64,000 nucleotides of DNA from Zeugodacus cucurbitae (GCF_028554725.1 NC_071669.1:46708501-46772500); one strand, 5' to 3'; counted from the first letter of the stretch, positions 1-14,000 are shown. The notes: a model not told the origin generated them from the letters alone. Numbers and translations: made by a program.

Positions 1-540
1 GAAGGAGCGTGAGATAGCTGAGATAATGGGCATCTCAAAAGATGGCGGACATTTCAAAGACGAAAGAAGATTGAATATGCTCTGAAGAAGTCGAAGACTG
101 CTCTATGTAAAGATAATGGTCATTGTTTCTTAGATTCACAAAGTGTAATTTACATTGACAACCTGGATAAAGAAACAGGGTTCTGCAATAGTTTACCGAA
201 TTGGGCCATTTGACGCCGAATTTAAGAAAAACGGTCTAATTAGCCGAAGAAAGTAAGGCTGTTCCACCATTGCTATGTATTGGTTCACACATTTGCCAAT
301 TTCACTGACAAATTGGGGCTAATATATATTTCGCATAGTTATTTAAAAAATGCGGACATATCTAACTTTTTATACTAATTTATGATAGAATGATCCGATT
401 TCTGATTTGTTTGATAACTCGTAGACATTTTGAAGATTCATAATTGTTCCTATTGGGAAAGACGCTTTTTACAAGCTTTTTATGAAATGAATTTTTCACT
501 AGCAAAATAATTCGCCATAGAAAGGACAGGTAGTAATTAA
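1..540. other. Unassigned sequence at left edge
   Basis: I see no gene here. The first 180 bases, read on the plus strand, have a faint transposase flavour (a stretch reading EIAEIMGIS followed by a basic segment), but stops break it and no family could be fixed. Bases 300-540 are AT-rich and lie at the C-terminal side of the mariner relic that follows. Confidence 0.3.
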
Positions 541-1165
541 TTGTTGCCAAATTCGGACTATAACCCATTCCCTCCCATTGTACACGCTTGAAAAAAATGG
601 TACAGAAATCTCATTCGATCCAATTGTACTCACTTGGTTAATACAAAAAACATGATATTCTTCTGTACCCAAGCCAGTAAAATAAGAGGGAATTGGTTAA
701 GGTGGATGCATAAGAACCTCCTAAACAAGGTCCCAGAGCTTCTACCGAGTCACTTTAGATATGTGTGGCCTGGTGTTGCCCTGTTGGTATACAAGTCCTC
801 TGCTATTGCGAACAGCCTTTAGAAGGTAAAATTGTTCACAATACAGGTCCGAAATAATAGTTTGGCTATAGGTTAATATTTTGGAGTAAATGATACCGTG
901 AGAAACCCACAAAGCACATCCTGACCGCCCATACTGACTTGAACACCGTTTGTGCCATCTCACTGTTATTCGACCACGATCATTTCTGGTTGACATTCTT
1001 GTTAGTGAATCACTTTTCATTACCAGTACCCACTCGGTACAGAAACTTATCGATTTTGTATTATGTCCATATAAAATTTCGCGAGTGTCACAAGAAATCG
1101 TAGCTTTCCAACTCCATATAGCATAACTTGATACTTATACAACGCGAGATTCAAATTATTAATGT
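540..1165 (-). pseudogene. Mariner transposase relic
   Basis: Read on the minus strand, this is a broken mariner (Tc1/mariner, DD34D) transposase. Recognisable blocks occur in family order. A segment near 1030-950 aligns with the conserved 'TGDEKW..' block but reads TGNEK followed by a stop. Next comes MAQTVFKS. Then a stretch near 890-740 reads GIIYSKILTYSQTIISDLYC and ends in QGNTRPH, where the family has QDNARPH. After it comes EVLMHPP and then EEYHVF near 715-655. Several in-frame stops and frame changes are present. All three positions of the catalytic aspartate triad are lost: Asn at the first, Gly at the second, and a degraded third block. It is an old, immobile copy. Family placement is sure; exact ends are not, and no terminal inverted repeat was found. 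Confidence 0.8.
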
Positions 1166-2780
1166 CACATATTAGAAAAATAATTTATTTTATTTATTGA
1201 ATAAAGTATTACGTTCAGTCATTATAATCAAAAATCGAATTTTTGAAAGTTTCTCTAATATTTTCTAAAATATTTTTCATCTGTGATATTTTACATCGAT
1301 CCACTGTGTTTCAAATAAAGAGCGTATCCAGTTAGATCTCTTCTTTGCTTTGTTGTAAATTAGGACATGCGCAGTAAGTATTACAACAAAATGTTTCAAA
1401 TTGAGAGTGCACATGAAACAAATTTCTAATAACAACAACAACTGCAAACCTAGTACATGCGTATGTTAGTGCATAGGAACTCTACAATTTAAATGTTGCT
1501 CACTAATTTGATGCAATGTTTTCAAGCTTACGGTAGTACATACACATATGTATGTATGTATGTTAGTATATACAAGTTGACGCTGCGCTGTCAGATCCTT
1601 TCAGTGCATCTTTCGCCTGCAATAACAAAAACAAACAACAAGGTGAATATAAAGAAAGATAAATAAAAGAGAAAATCACAACAAAAACAAAAAAGAAATG
1701 CTTTAAAAATCTCTTACCCGAAAAAGTCGACAAGTTTATGTGTGCGAACACATGCTTTGCGTTGTCAGCGGCGTCGGCGTTTCGGGCAGTGGTGACAGCA
1801 CTTTTAATGCTCCACTTTGGATTCCCACTAAATACTTAGTGGCTATATATGTATGATGGTATGAGTTGTTGGATATTTTATGTGTGGACCCTTATTTGGC
1901 GCATGTCACAATTGTAGCCGTTATGAGTTAGTGTATTTTTGGGCTGATCCTTTGCCAAAATGTGCATGGCATTCATTACAGAAGATTAACATTTTCCAGA
2001 CGTCAACTGTCGTTCGACACATTTTTGAGAGATGCCGGATGTGCAACACAACTGAAGGGACCTCCACATACAACTGCACACACACACAAACATACGTATA
2101 TGCAGAGATGAGCAGGATATTTAATAAAGGACGCTTGGATGAGTGTTAGAGAGATAGAGAGAGAGAGTAAGAGTGTGGTGTGCTTGCCTGACCCTCGGGA
2201 GGTAAATGGTCATTGTGGCAAATTTTATTGTTGTTACAATGCTTGTTTAGTTGTTATGGTTATGGATGTTGTTGTCATGGGTCAGGTTGCTGTTCTGAGG
2301 TTTTCTTTTTATTATCTGTTGTTGTATGTGTGTGGCACGTTGTTAGGGAGATTAAAAAAGTGTTTATCCTCATCTTTTACCGCTCAATCCCTAACGACCT
2401 TTGTATGCGAACGCAAGCAACATGCCGTTATTTTTTGGATTGTGTGGCCAGTTTCGAGTGCATGCCAATGTGCAGGGAGGAAGGGAGGTGGTCGCATAAT
2501 TGTATGCTTGCGAAATGAAAGTGAAGGTGCAGAACGAACAGGTAACAATGGCAAAGTAAGACGGGTAAATATGCGAAATAAAATCGCTGGCAAATGCTAT
2601 GTGGCATGCCATGCGTTTGTGGCAGCAGTTCACATTGTTATCATTTACATACATACAGATCTAACTGTATTTATGTATATGTATGTAGTGCGTTCTCAAA
2701 TAGTTGTGCGCTAGTATGGTAGCTGGCGGTGAAAGTGTAAACGTGGTTGTATTTAATATGGTTGGTATGCAAATATTTTG
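1166..2780. other. Gene-free, low-complexity DNA
   Basis: AT-rich DNA with short TATG and GAGA runs (for example near 1545-1565 and 2150-2170). Several open frames cross 1880-2700 but lack conserved domains or good splice signals, and they overlap each other in different frames, so I treat them as chance. Nothing else is recognised. Confidence 0.4.
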
Positions 2781-2787
2781 TAATTTT

Positions 2788-3135
2788 GTTGTTGTTGTTA
2801 TTGTAATTTTTGTACTCTCTTTACAAAACTGTAACTTTTTGCGGTTAAATCTGCTCCTCACTTGTTGTCAACTACGTTTGCCTCGCCACTTGCGGTTGCA
2901 AATGCTTGAAATCCATACATTTCTCTTGCTACAACAACAACAACGCTGTGTTCCTGTTGCCTTTTCTGAATAAGAATGCCAGTTGCACTTGCTGTCAGCG
3001 TTGTGGCAAGAGTAAGATCTTTGTTGTTGTTGTTATTTTGCTACTGTTGTTGCTATTGTATTTGTTTGTTGTTGCTCTTATTTTAATGTTGTTGTTGTTA
3101 TTTTTGTTGTAATTGTATTTGTTGTTGTTGTTGTA
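2788..3135 (+). repeat. (GTT)n/(CAA)n-rich microsatellite region
   Basis: Repeated blocks of GTT on the plus strand (CAA on the minus strand), mixed with GTA and TTATTG, give long leucine/valine-rich frames on one strand. This is ordinary simple-sequence DNA and explains the open frames there. From 3136 to 4076 the sequence is AT-rich with no recognisable element. Confidence 0.6.
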
Positions 3136-4089
3136 CGCTCATATATTTTTGCCATGTCTACCGTTTGCCGACAACTTTTCTAATTGAAATTTCGTTGCGG
3201 CTTATGCAAATTAAGTTTAATTTCCTTAAATTGTATTGAAATCGAAATTCGGAGCGAATGAAAGTGAAAAGTTGAAAGTGAAATGTGGAAATGTGGAAAT
3301 GTGTGGCAATGCATAAGAATTCAACGCTTCGGTTTCATTTGAAATTTATTTATTTTTTTCGTTTATTCATTCTCTTTTGACTTACATTAACGCATTTACA
3401 TATACATATAGATACATATATACTATCTTCATTGTGTTGTGATTTATTTTGTTGTTTTTATTTTTGTTTTTGTCTTTTTTTGTTTTGCTATAGATACTTA
3501 ACTTAATATTGTATCATTCGCACTTAAGTCTTTAAGCATACAGAATTTGATACATTATGGTATACAATACATTTAATTACAATATAATTTAAAATGACAC
3601 TAACTAAACAATAATAATTTATACATTACTTATACAATAGTGTATGTATGTACATAATGCTAAGGCAGTAAATGTAGTTTAATTAAGTGCTTCTAAGTAG
3701 ATTTATGCATATTTAAGTTATTTCTCATTTTTATTTAGTACATTAACATTTTATTTCGTACAAATCGTAGTGAATTTAGCGAGTGGGGTGTACACGGCGT
3801 ATGAGTAACAACTGGATTTTGCTGTCCCCACGCATTTATCGAACATGAAAATGATAGCGATGTACTTATCACTTACATAAATGCATAAATTCTTAACTTC
3901 GTTGTGCGTCTGCGACATTACAAATACACTGAAGGCAATGAGCGAAGTGTATACAAAAATCGCGGGCCACCGCTGCGTATACGTAATATGTGATTTGAAA
4001 TTTAATTTGCGTATTCAAGTGGCATGCAGCTGATTGGGCGACGAGGTGTTTCTGCAAAAATTACGCGCGAATGCAATTGCGACAAATTA

Positions 4090-4420
4090 AGCGCAAACAA
4101 AATAAATATATTGAAAAAAAAATTGGATAATTTTCAAAAAAAAAAATTTTAACATAAAAAATATTCAAAAACAAAATTTAAAGGAGATATCATAATTAAA
4201 TTGAAAAAAAAATATTTGAAAAATTTTCAAAAAATCTAAAAAAAAAATTTTAATATAAAAAATATTTAAAAACAAAATTTAAATAAGATGTCTAAAAAAT
4301 TGCGACAAACTAAGCTAAAAAAAAAAATTTGAAAATTTTTCAAAAAAATGTTTAATATAAAAAATATTCAAAAACAAAATTTAAATGAGATATCTGAACA
4401 AATTAAAAATAATATTAAAA
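4090..4420. repeat. AT-rich tandem array, three units of about 100 bp
   Basis: A block reading AAAAATATTcAAAAACAAAA (fourth-last T/C variable) recurs at about 4158, 4258 and 4360, followed each time by TTTAAA and a GAGATAT-like end, so the spacing is 100 and 102 bp. Flanking parts of the unit recur too: runs of A followed by TTTTCAAAAA, and GCGACAAA-TTAAGC-like starts at 4079 and 4301. It is a short minisatellite downstream (3') of the lectin gene. Confidence 0.65.
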
Positions 4421-4637
4421 ATAAATAAGTAATATTAAAAAATAAAAAAAAAAATATTTTTGCAAATATTAAAAAAAACATCGCCCCTCTTTGTGTTTTG
4501 TAATGCCGTGCGTACACATTTTAGCCGCTAGTGCGTGACACAAGTGCGTCTAATCACCTCAATCAGCAAGTACCGTCGCTTATGAAATTATGCAAATTTC
4601 GCAATACAATGATTACGCGTGCGCATTAGCGTTGCCG

Positions 4638-4655
4638 CACACACACACACACACA
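4638..4655. repeat. (CA)9 microsatellite
   Basis: An uninterrupted CA dinucleotide run directly visible in the sequence, about 170 bp beyond the end of the lectin coding region. Confidence 0.9.
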
Positions 4656-4768
4656 AAATACAATAAAAAGTACGCTATTTCCTTATGTTATTATGCTTAG
4701 CTCCCCAGCAGCAACATTTGACAACTTTGCATTTGTCTTCTGTCGTTTGTTTTTGTTGTTGTTATTCG

Positions 4769-4774
4769 TTTATT
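4769..4774 (-). terminator. Poly(A) signal of the lectin gene
   Basis: The minus strand reads AATAAA here, 47 bases after the lectin stop codon. It is the nearest canonical polyadenylation hexamer and would give a short 3' UTR. The call is by position and motif only. Confidence 0.5.
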
Positions 4775-4820
4775 ACATTATTTGTTTGTGCTTCAGTCAA
4801 TCAACGCCCGCTCGTGTTAA

Positions 4821-5071
4821 TTAAATTGCCTGCACTTCGCACACGAAATACGTTTCAAAACTACACGGCGAATCATTCCATTTCAATCCCTTGCCATCGC
4901 GATTCCACAACTCCATGCAATTCTCCTCCTCGCCATTCTCATAACGGAAATTATTCGGTTCGCCAGCATTCCAATTCGTAAATGTAATGGGTCGGCCATT
5001 GGCCATCCAAAAGTAGTTGCCCTCATCGGCCAAGTCAGTGCCAGATGTCCAGAAGTGTTCGTGACCCAAAC
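4821..5071 (-). CDS. C-type lectin exon 4 (C-terminal half of the domain)
   Basis: This exon encodes residues 101-182 plus TAA (4821-4823). It contains GHEHFWTSGTDLADEG, the NWNAGEPNN block with the EPN sugar-binding triplet, ENC, LKWNDSPC with WND, and the terminal YFVCEVQ strand. It starts after a TCTCAGCAG acceptor. Choosing the second CAG gives a DFGLGHEHF junction; the first would give DFAGLGHEHF and start the exon at 5074. Adding exon 3 restores a complete, uninterrupted lectin fold. Confidence 0.93.
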
Positions 5072-8000
5072 CTGCTGAGACGCGGCAATAAGAATGCGTT
5101 GCAAAGGTGTTGTGTGTTGGCATATGGAAGGCAAAAAGAGAGTGCATTAATATTGTATTTATGTAAATGTATATACGGTATATAAATAAGGTGGGTATAT
5201 TGTGTGCGAAGTGGTAAATCATGCAAGAGTCCAACCTCTAGTGGATCTAAAGGCACAGCGCTGCGAGTCAAATGCTACAAATCAGACACACGAGACGTAC
5301 AGACGAAATGTTTGTGTGACCACAGTCGCCCGCGGCAGCGCCAATGGACAGCTGTGGTCAACCTACGTGCCGCATGAGTTAGGTTAGCACGAGCGTTTAT
5401 GTGCTTAACGTGTGCGCTAGCACAGCTGACGTCAGCGGTGAGCGTGACACACAATGGGTGAGCAGTAAGTAGTTGCTTTCACTCTGAATTTGAATATGTT
5501 TGTTTGTTTGTGCACACATAAGTCATGCAAATACTCGCAAATCCATAAAACACCAGGGCAACAAGCATTGTGCTGCGCTCGTTGACTTGCCCGCACATGC
5601 CTCATGTAAACTGTGGCACGTTGCAAGCAGCAAAAGCGAAAAGAGCGCGCAAAAAATAATCTTGCAAAAAAATTGAAATAAATATTAAAATACAATATAT
5701 TAGTTTACAGTTTTCCGGGTATTATGTGAGGCTAAAGAGGTGCATTGACCATTGCCATCAACCGGAGCGCGCCACAATAGTCGGCACAATAAAGCAAAGC
5801 AGAGCATGGCATGGCATAGAGTGCCATTCACTTCGTACCTTTCTCGCATTTTAAATTATGTTATGTAACACAATGCGGCCATCGCACGACATAGCCGCAG
5901 GCAGCAAAAAAGCTGGAAAAAAAATTATCAGAAAAATCCGCTAAATTCGTAAAATTCGCTTGGCAACATGAAAGTCTGAATGAGTAATCTCATGCGCTTG
6001 GCAGCGCAAAAAGCTGTGCAAATTAGCACAGCGCAGGTAAGCGCTTTAAACCTAAAACAATTTATTAACCATGTTCATTAATTTGTTAAACTGTATTTCT
6101 TGCGCATTCCAGACATATTTAATTGAAGAACGATTTTGCAACATTTGGCGCAACTAACGACGAATTCCGCACATTAATAAGTATTTATGTACAATTATGT
6201 GCGCCAAATACTTAATGTGTCTCTTACAGTGCAACTTAAGTAATTAAATATGCAATTGAATAAGTAATCAAGCGTAATTACTAAGCCGCTTTGCTAATCT
6301 TGCATTTGAATTAATTCACATTAGCCAGCTGCTTGTTACACTTTTTACCGCTTTACCACAATTACCGACCATTTTATATTGAGAAATACTCACCAAAATC
6401 GCGTATGTGTTTTTCCAGTCTGTCATTCTCTTCTTGTGATGCAATACTTGCTAAGTGCATGCCATGATAGCGGCAATATTGTGATGCTTTGAACCAATTC
6501 GCCTGCAAAAAATTATAAAAATTTATAATTAATATATAAAATTATCAAAAAATTACAAAAGCATTAGCAATAAAACAGCATTAACATTTGATAAAAGTGA
6601 AAATAATAAAATAATTTATTAATTGAATAAACGATTATTCAAAAATATTAAAAAAAGTAATTGCTTTTCTAAAAATACTTCTTCGAATTTAAATATTTCT
6701 CAATGTGAGCTGATTATAATAGAATATTGGAAGAAAATATACATTCGAGATCAATTATGGAATTGAGAAAAATGTTTTTCAAGGCATAATATTGATTATG
6801 GAAATCTGACTTGTACCAAAGTGTAAGCATCATCTACATATATATATATATATATACATTCTAAAAGATATATACATTCTAAAATGTCTTATCTGAGAAT
6901 TGAATTCTTTAGATTAGTGTTTAAATTCTGAGCTACAACCTATTCCAGTTACTCAATCGCAGTTGGTCGACATATTTTTAGAAGCCGTCTACAAGTAGAG
7001 GAATAGCCAAGTGAGAACCGCTTCTAGCTACATTTACAGGGACTTCGCTACACCAAACTGTTTCTCGGGGGATATAACCAGATAATATTGAAACAATTAA
7101 TAGTGCTCCCTAGAAACAAACTGAGTCAACTTAGTGTAGACTAAGGTGTCATTTGCACAAACTAGGCATCTAGATGCCGATTCTGTGATCTAGTAGCGGA
7201 GACACTTGAGCATTTACTCCTTGACTGCGATAACGTGGAAAATAAGTAAGGTAATGGGGTAATCTGTATACTCAAAGAGATAGTATCGCATCCATCAAGC
7301 CTGGAAAACTAGTAAGGTTTCTTAACGCAACGGGGTTAGACGGTATATTGTGATAATAGGAGAGGGCACAATAGACCGCAGTGCGATCCTCAAAGTCTAA
7401 TCTATTTAAAAGTCCACCACAACTTACATGAACAAGGAAAAAATCATAGAATGGATATCGAATACGAATCGTGATAGATGATGATTGCAGGACGACGAGA
7501 GTAATGGATTTCGGGTGTTTGTTTCCTCAATAGGTTTGTTGTCGTTCCATTTCATTTTATGTGTAATTTAAAATATGTTCTACCGGAATATGGTACTCGG
7601 TTGGTGTGCATTCTTATGCACCAATTCATATAAGAGTATATGTAATATAAATACTAGTAGTTATATGTGCTTGTCACTGAATTCGCTCGGTTTACTGACT
7701 TACAAGCATGCGTGTTATATTGAATTATAAATTTTAATTTTGTCTGGATTTAAATCACCTTCGCGTGAAGTGCATCAGCAACCGACATGCTAACTTTTTT
7801 ATTTTCTCTGCAGATGTCTATCTGATGGACAAATCAGAGCGAACAAGTTGTTGTTATGGTCTTATTGGCAACAACATTGACGAAAAGCAACGGTTCCGGC
7901 AGTACGTTAGTCGCAGAAAATATTGTCCGTCTGTGTGTCGAATATACTGTGATGGATGTCAGACAGACTCTTTCGAAAGCATCTTAAATATTCATAAGAA

Positions 8001-11000
8001 ACAAATTAAGTATTTAACAGAGACAGAGACTTCGTGATGGTGTCAATAAAATGGAGCGGCGCTAAATAACAAAATTGATTTTATTATTTTTTGTTGTTGT
8101 TTTTTTAATTTCTGGTTTTAATATAAATATTTAAGAGTAGCATTTGCCAGCTCGTTGATTTTAAGAAAATAAATTTTGAGAAGGGAATATTATACAGAGT
8201 TTCAGTATTAAAATTAAGGCAAGAATAGCAGTGTTCTTCAAACAGTTTAGAGTGATTATAATTATTTATAAATAAAATTATTTTTGTTTGTGGATGAACA
8301 GATACTTTTACCAAACATAAACTTTTATACTATATTTATGCCAATAAGTGGGCTGAGTTCGGAGTACAACCAGTATTAAGATATTAGATAGAAAAGACTT
8401 CGAAAATACCTCATTAAAGTGGTATAATCTCTTGCTCGACTTAAATCTTCTTATGCGAGTTTATACTATTTATACCAATTGTCTGTTCTATTCACCGCCC
8501 CTCGACAATTTTTGGCTTTATTAACTCTATTTTCAACTTTGTGAAACTTTAAAGCAGAAATTTGTAACGAAATTTCAAAATATTTTCACAATTCGACCTA
8601 AATAGTAGAAAATTAATGACTTTTACCATTGTTTATTTATAATTATCCAATTTAATTTCACATTTATTTGACTTCTAATGCAAAAGTTTGAATTTTTAAT
8701 TAGTTAGGATGCGGTATACGTGTGTCATACAGCTACTATCAGGTACTATTTATTTAGGCCAATGCATTAATGAATCACCGAACACTGATTTAGTGAAATT
8801 AATTCACTCCAAATTCATTTTCGCTAATTAAAACCAATCGAGCATATAAACGAGCGCATACTCATACATACACAAAACAAATATTTTGAATACATGAGCT
8901 AGCTGTTGGGTATATTCAACTAGCTACAGATCAACATATATATAATATAAATATGTATGCTGGCAAGCGCGTGTGTAAATGATTTCATTCAATTCAGTTG
9001 GCATTTAACCACAATTGCATGAATACTATTAAGCATCTTTGACAGCAACTGTTGCTGTCAATTGCCTTTGCCACACATAAACTTAATATAATTTGGTTTC
9101 ATGCGTCGGCCTGCCATTTATGCAGCACATTTGCACAATATTTGTGAATGAAGCTTCATCCCTGCACAAATATAATTAAGTAATAACTGAGCTGGATATT
9201 CATTTCCATTACAGAGAAATGGCCTATGTTGCTGCTGAATTGCAAATGTTCTTTATTAATATAAGAAGAATATGCTGGGCATTATTACTTAACTATATGA
9301 TTTATACATATTTACTTTTGTAACCGACTCACAAAAGAACAGTAGATAAGTAAACAAATTATGCTACTTGCAAGCCACAACAGAAAGCAAATACTAACTT
9401 AGCGAGCTGAATTCGACATAACAGCTTATGCAAATATTCTATTGAGTTGGTATAACTGCTTTCTTCAATGCTACCAAGTTTTGTTTTTTTACCAGTTTTC
9501 TAAGGTTGCACCGCGAGTGCTGCCAATCAGTTTGAAGAAATGGTATAATTTCCTTGATTTGCTACTCTTTAATGCTTGGCTGTATGCTTAAGCAACAGCT
9601 TATTTTAGCGGTAGTATTCTATAGTGAATTAGTTAGGGAAAAATGTTAATGTGAAATTGTTTAAGGGATAACTTTTAATTTTTATTACTGTCAACACTCA
9701 GGTATGCAACTACCAAACTCTCTTAAATTTTATTTTCATCATTATACTCTCGCAACAAAGTTGCTAAAGAGAGTATTATAGTTTTGTTCACATAACGGTT
9801 GTTTGTGTCACCAAGAAATAAAAGAGTTAGATATGAAGTTATATATACATAAATGATCAGGATGACGAGTGGAGTTGAAATCCGGATGTCTGTCCGTCCG
9901 TCCGTGCAAGCTGTAATTTGAGTAAAAATTGAGATATCTTAATGAAACTTGGAACACATGTTCCTTGGGACCGTGAGAGGGTTGCTTTCGAAAATTTGGA
10001 ACAAAGGATCGCCTTCCTGGTGCGTATATTTGGATGTAATTTTTTTTGGGAAGTGGGCGTGGCCCTGCCCCCTAATCGGTTATTTGTAAATATCTCGCAA
10101 ACCAATGAAGTTATATAAACCAAACTTTCTGCAATCGGTTCTCTTACGTACCCCACCACACACCATGGAAATAGTTGAAATCAGATAATAACCACGCCCA
10201 CCTCCCATTTACAGAAAAATTTGCAGAAGGGAGCTGCACTCGGCAGCATCGCCCACTTATGGGTCAAAAACCATATCTCAGGAACTACTAGACCGATTTC
10301 AATGAAATTCGGTATATAATATTTTCTTTACACCCTGATGACACGTGTGGAAACTTTACTTTATAATATATACATAGATAAGGAACCAATAAGACAGCGG
10401 AATAAATCTTTACACAAATATTAATCTGTGGCATCTCTTGTGAAAAAATTGTCGCAATCGGACTATAACTTTTCAAAGCCCCGAAAATCGAATATTAAGT
10501 ATTCAGTGCCCCATGGTAATTTTTCACCGAAAATTTAATTTAATTTAGAGGAAATCTTTTTCTTCTAATAGTGTGTCTCTGTACCAGAGATGGTTAAAAT
10601 CGGGTCATAACTTCCCCTAGCTCTCATATACCTCATTATAGGATTTTCAAATTGGGGCAAATTGTGTGTTATCTTAATAAAAATATATCAATAAATTTCG
10701 AGAGTATAAAATGTTCGGTTGCACCCGAACTTAGTCTTTCCTTACTTGTTTTTTTTTTATTATTTTGTATATAACAGTAATACTTTTAACGATAGTAACT
10801 AAGCTCACAGTGTATTCCAGTCACGTCAAATAAGATCGTAACGGTATTTTCATTGATAAAGTTGAACTAAGCGTTCATTATGTATGAACTTCATAATCGA
10901 TATCTTTACTTTTGTTTTTCAATTAAGTGCTTAATCAGATAATTAAAATCGGCAATAAATTTTCTAAGTTCAACTCCAACTAAAATGCTCTTCACGAAAA

Positions 11001-14000
11001 CGAACTGTTATTCAAATTTCTCTGAGTGCAAGCATCTTCGTAAAATACTTCCAAACCTCTTTAATCATTAGTAATTTAATTTCCTTTCAGTAGCTAAATT
11101 TAATAATAATTAAGTAATTTCACATTTATGCATTTAAAATTAAAGCAGAAATCACAGCAGAGTTCTATGCAACCGTCTTGAATTTAACTTTGTGGATAGT
11201 TATTTATGTTGCATATGTATATCCACACACTTACACATAGAAAATATGTCTGCCTGAGTTTCCTGCCTTTTTCCATATCAACTAAAGCGAAAGTTAATAG
11301 CCTTAAACTAATTAATTACACCGTATTTCCAGCATCTGCTTGAAGCCATTTACCACTTGAGCGAGACCTACGTATCCACCGTCACAGATATGTACACTTA
11401 CACATACATATGTATATTAATATGTGTGAGAAGGTGTTTAACGGCAAGTAAATATAACTTGTTGCACAATCTAATTAGCACCAACTTAATGTTGATGGAA
11501 TGCGTATACGAGTACATACATATGTATGCGTTTATAATGCATTATAAGCGTGCATATGTACATTAATGGGTATGTATGTATGTAAATGTGTATGTATGTA
11601 TGTATGTGTGAGTGACGCATAATATATTAACACAGGTGAACCCGTAGTGTTAATATGCTTGCTTCAATGAAGAGCTTCAATTAATTTTGTACTTTCCGTT
11701 TCTTTTCGCACCGTTTCGTTCCTGGCATGCCACAGCTAGCAGCTTTGATGTTTTACAACTTTTTTGTTGTTATTTGTAACATTTTCATACTTCATGCCTT
11801 GCCAGCAGACAAGTGTATAACGGGGACACACTCAGACTCCTTTGTTTACGGGTTTTTCTTTATTAACTAGTGAAAGTGTTGCAAATGGGTCGTCTACTAA
11901 TTAGATGAAAATTTTTTATTGTTATTACTATGTTGTAAGGGGGACATGTTTCCTTACAGACACACATTTAAACTTAAAAGAGGGAAAAGTTGCATAAATA
12001 TACATACAGACATATATATAGTATATATATAAACGGCGCCTATATCTTTGTCAAAAAGATTTATAAAGTTTCTCCACCTATTTGTGGAGGCTGTGCAAGT
12101 TTTCTTTTCTAACGCCCAACGCCTGGATCTCATGGCATTTAAGTTAGCGTGCAGAAGTAAAAAATATATCTGATTATATGTAAAAAAATTCAATCTCATT
12201 AAAATATAATATGTGAACTATATAGGGTTGCCACCTGACTATAAATATAAATAAATAAAAATTATTTGAAAATTTTATGCTACGTTAATTAAAGGAAAAA
12301 AGGTTGAAATTCAAAAATAAAAAATAAAAATCATATAAATAGAGTTGTCCCTTGATTTTAAATAAAAATTATTAGAAAATATTTGTTCCGTTAAAAATTC
12401 GGAATGGAATGAGTGTACACATATCTCAATGTTTTCTAAGATTTGAGTGAAATTTAAGTCATATTAGGGTTGACATGCTTTTGTTAGATATTAAATTGAG
12501 TATACTCTCAAAATTTTTACTATATTTAAATCGTATGAAGTAACAAGAAATCTAATCTAAATATTAACAAGTAAGGAAGGGCTAAGTTTGGTTGTGACCG
12601 AACATTTTATACTGTCGCAATTTATTTATTTAATTTTAATAATATTTTATAATACACAATTTGACCCACATATTCGTCATATATATTGTTAAAGTCCATT
12701 GAAAGTTGGAAACCATAATATTAGGTTAGAAGCACCGAGGTCCATGTGTTTGATATATGGGTCCTTAAAAACCTATGGTCCGAATTCGGCGATTTTTAGT
12801 ATGGGGCTGCCACACTATAAACATAGTATTTATGCAAAGTTCTGTTACTATATCTTCACTAGTGCTTATTTTACATATTGTAAAGTAAACTATTCCGATC
12901 GACTTCAAAGTTCTGGTATATAGGAAGAGGCGTGGTTGTGAACCGATTTGGCCTATTTTCACAACATATCATTGCAAGGAAAATATTACAAACCAAATTT
13001 CATTGATATTTAGCAACTTTGTTGCGAGAGTATAAAAACTTATCGGGTTTTGGGGGCTAGGAAAAGAAGGGAGTCGATTATGAATATGTGTGCCGAGTTT
13101 AGCAATTCAACTAGTTATGTAATTAAAAACTTTATCTTGAATTCCACGGTTCTATTTGGCAATAAAGAAACTTTATTGCATGTTGTTCTGACAGTAATAT
13201 TGTTAGAACAGATATCATAGAAACAAAATGCGACAAGTATATAAACATTTGATATGGCTTTAAAATTAGTATTTATTTTAATAATTCCATAGAGTTGCTA
13301 TCATTTACATAAAAAAAAAATAAAAAAAAAAATATTTAAAAAATTTGAAAGAGCTTAGAGTTTTTTTCAATGTAATCAATCAAACTTAAACATTTTTGCA
13401 GTAAAAAGATATTTATTTATTTGTAGTATCATTGACACATGATCGTATTTTTTTTTGTGGAGAAGAAATACCTAAGTAAAACAACTTGAACTTCCAGCAC
13501 TTAAGTGCTATAAATATAAATATGCATGATTTAGTATCTAATTGATTTCAACAGTCGCAACTGCTTATTATCTACTCATTTTACGATCACTTATGGCAAC
13601 CTGCAGTGTCAGTTGGCGGTGACTTAACTGTCACAATATTAAATGTTGTTTGCTTAAAGCGTAAACACTTTGTTGTTTCTACAAAAAGATCTATGCATTT
13701 TTCATGCAAAATAGTTGGAAAATAAAATCTACAATTCAATTTGTATCGCCTTAATTTAATATACACTTGAGTAACACGCGCCTCTTAATATCAGTCATTC
13801 AGCTGACTAATTACTTATTTAAGCAAACTCTAAATAGCGGCTAAGTTGCAATTTGTCAGTGTACAAAAGATGCATTGGACACATTTTAATGCGAATTCAA
13901 GTTCAGACGCATAAAACTAAACACTAAATTAATGAATATATAGATTATAAACTGGTCGCAAGCGATTCTCTTTTTGTATATAATTATGCTGGAATTGGGT

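Noticed and set aside
2139..2714. 191-residue plus-strand frame
   Set aside because: It is made of GTT/TGTG-rich simple sequence, has overlapping frames on both strands, and shows no domain or splice context.
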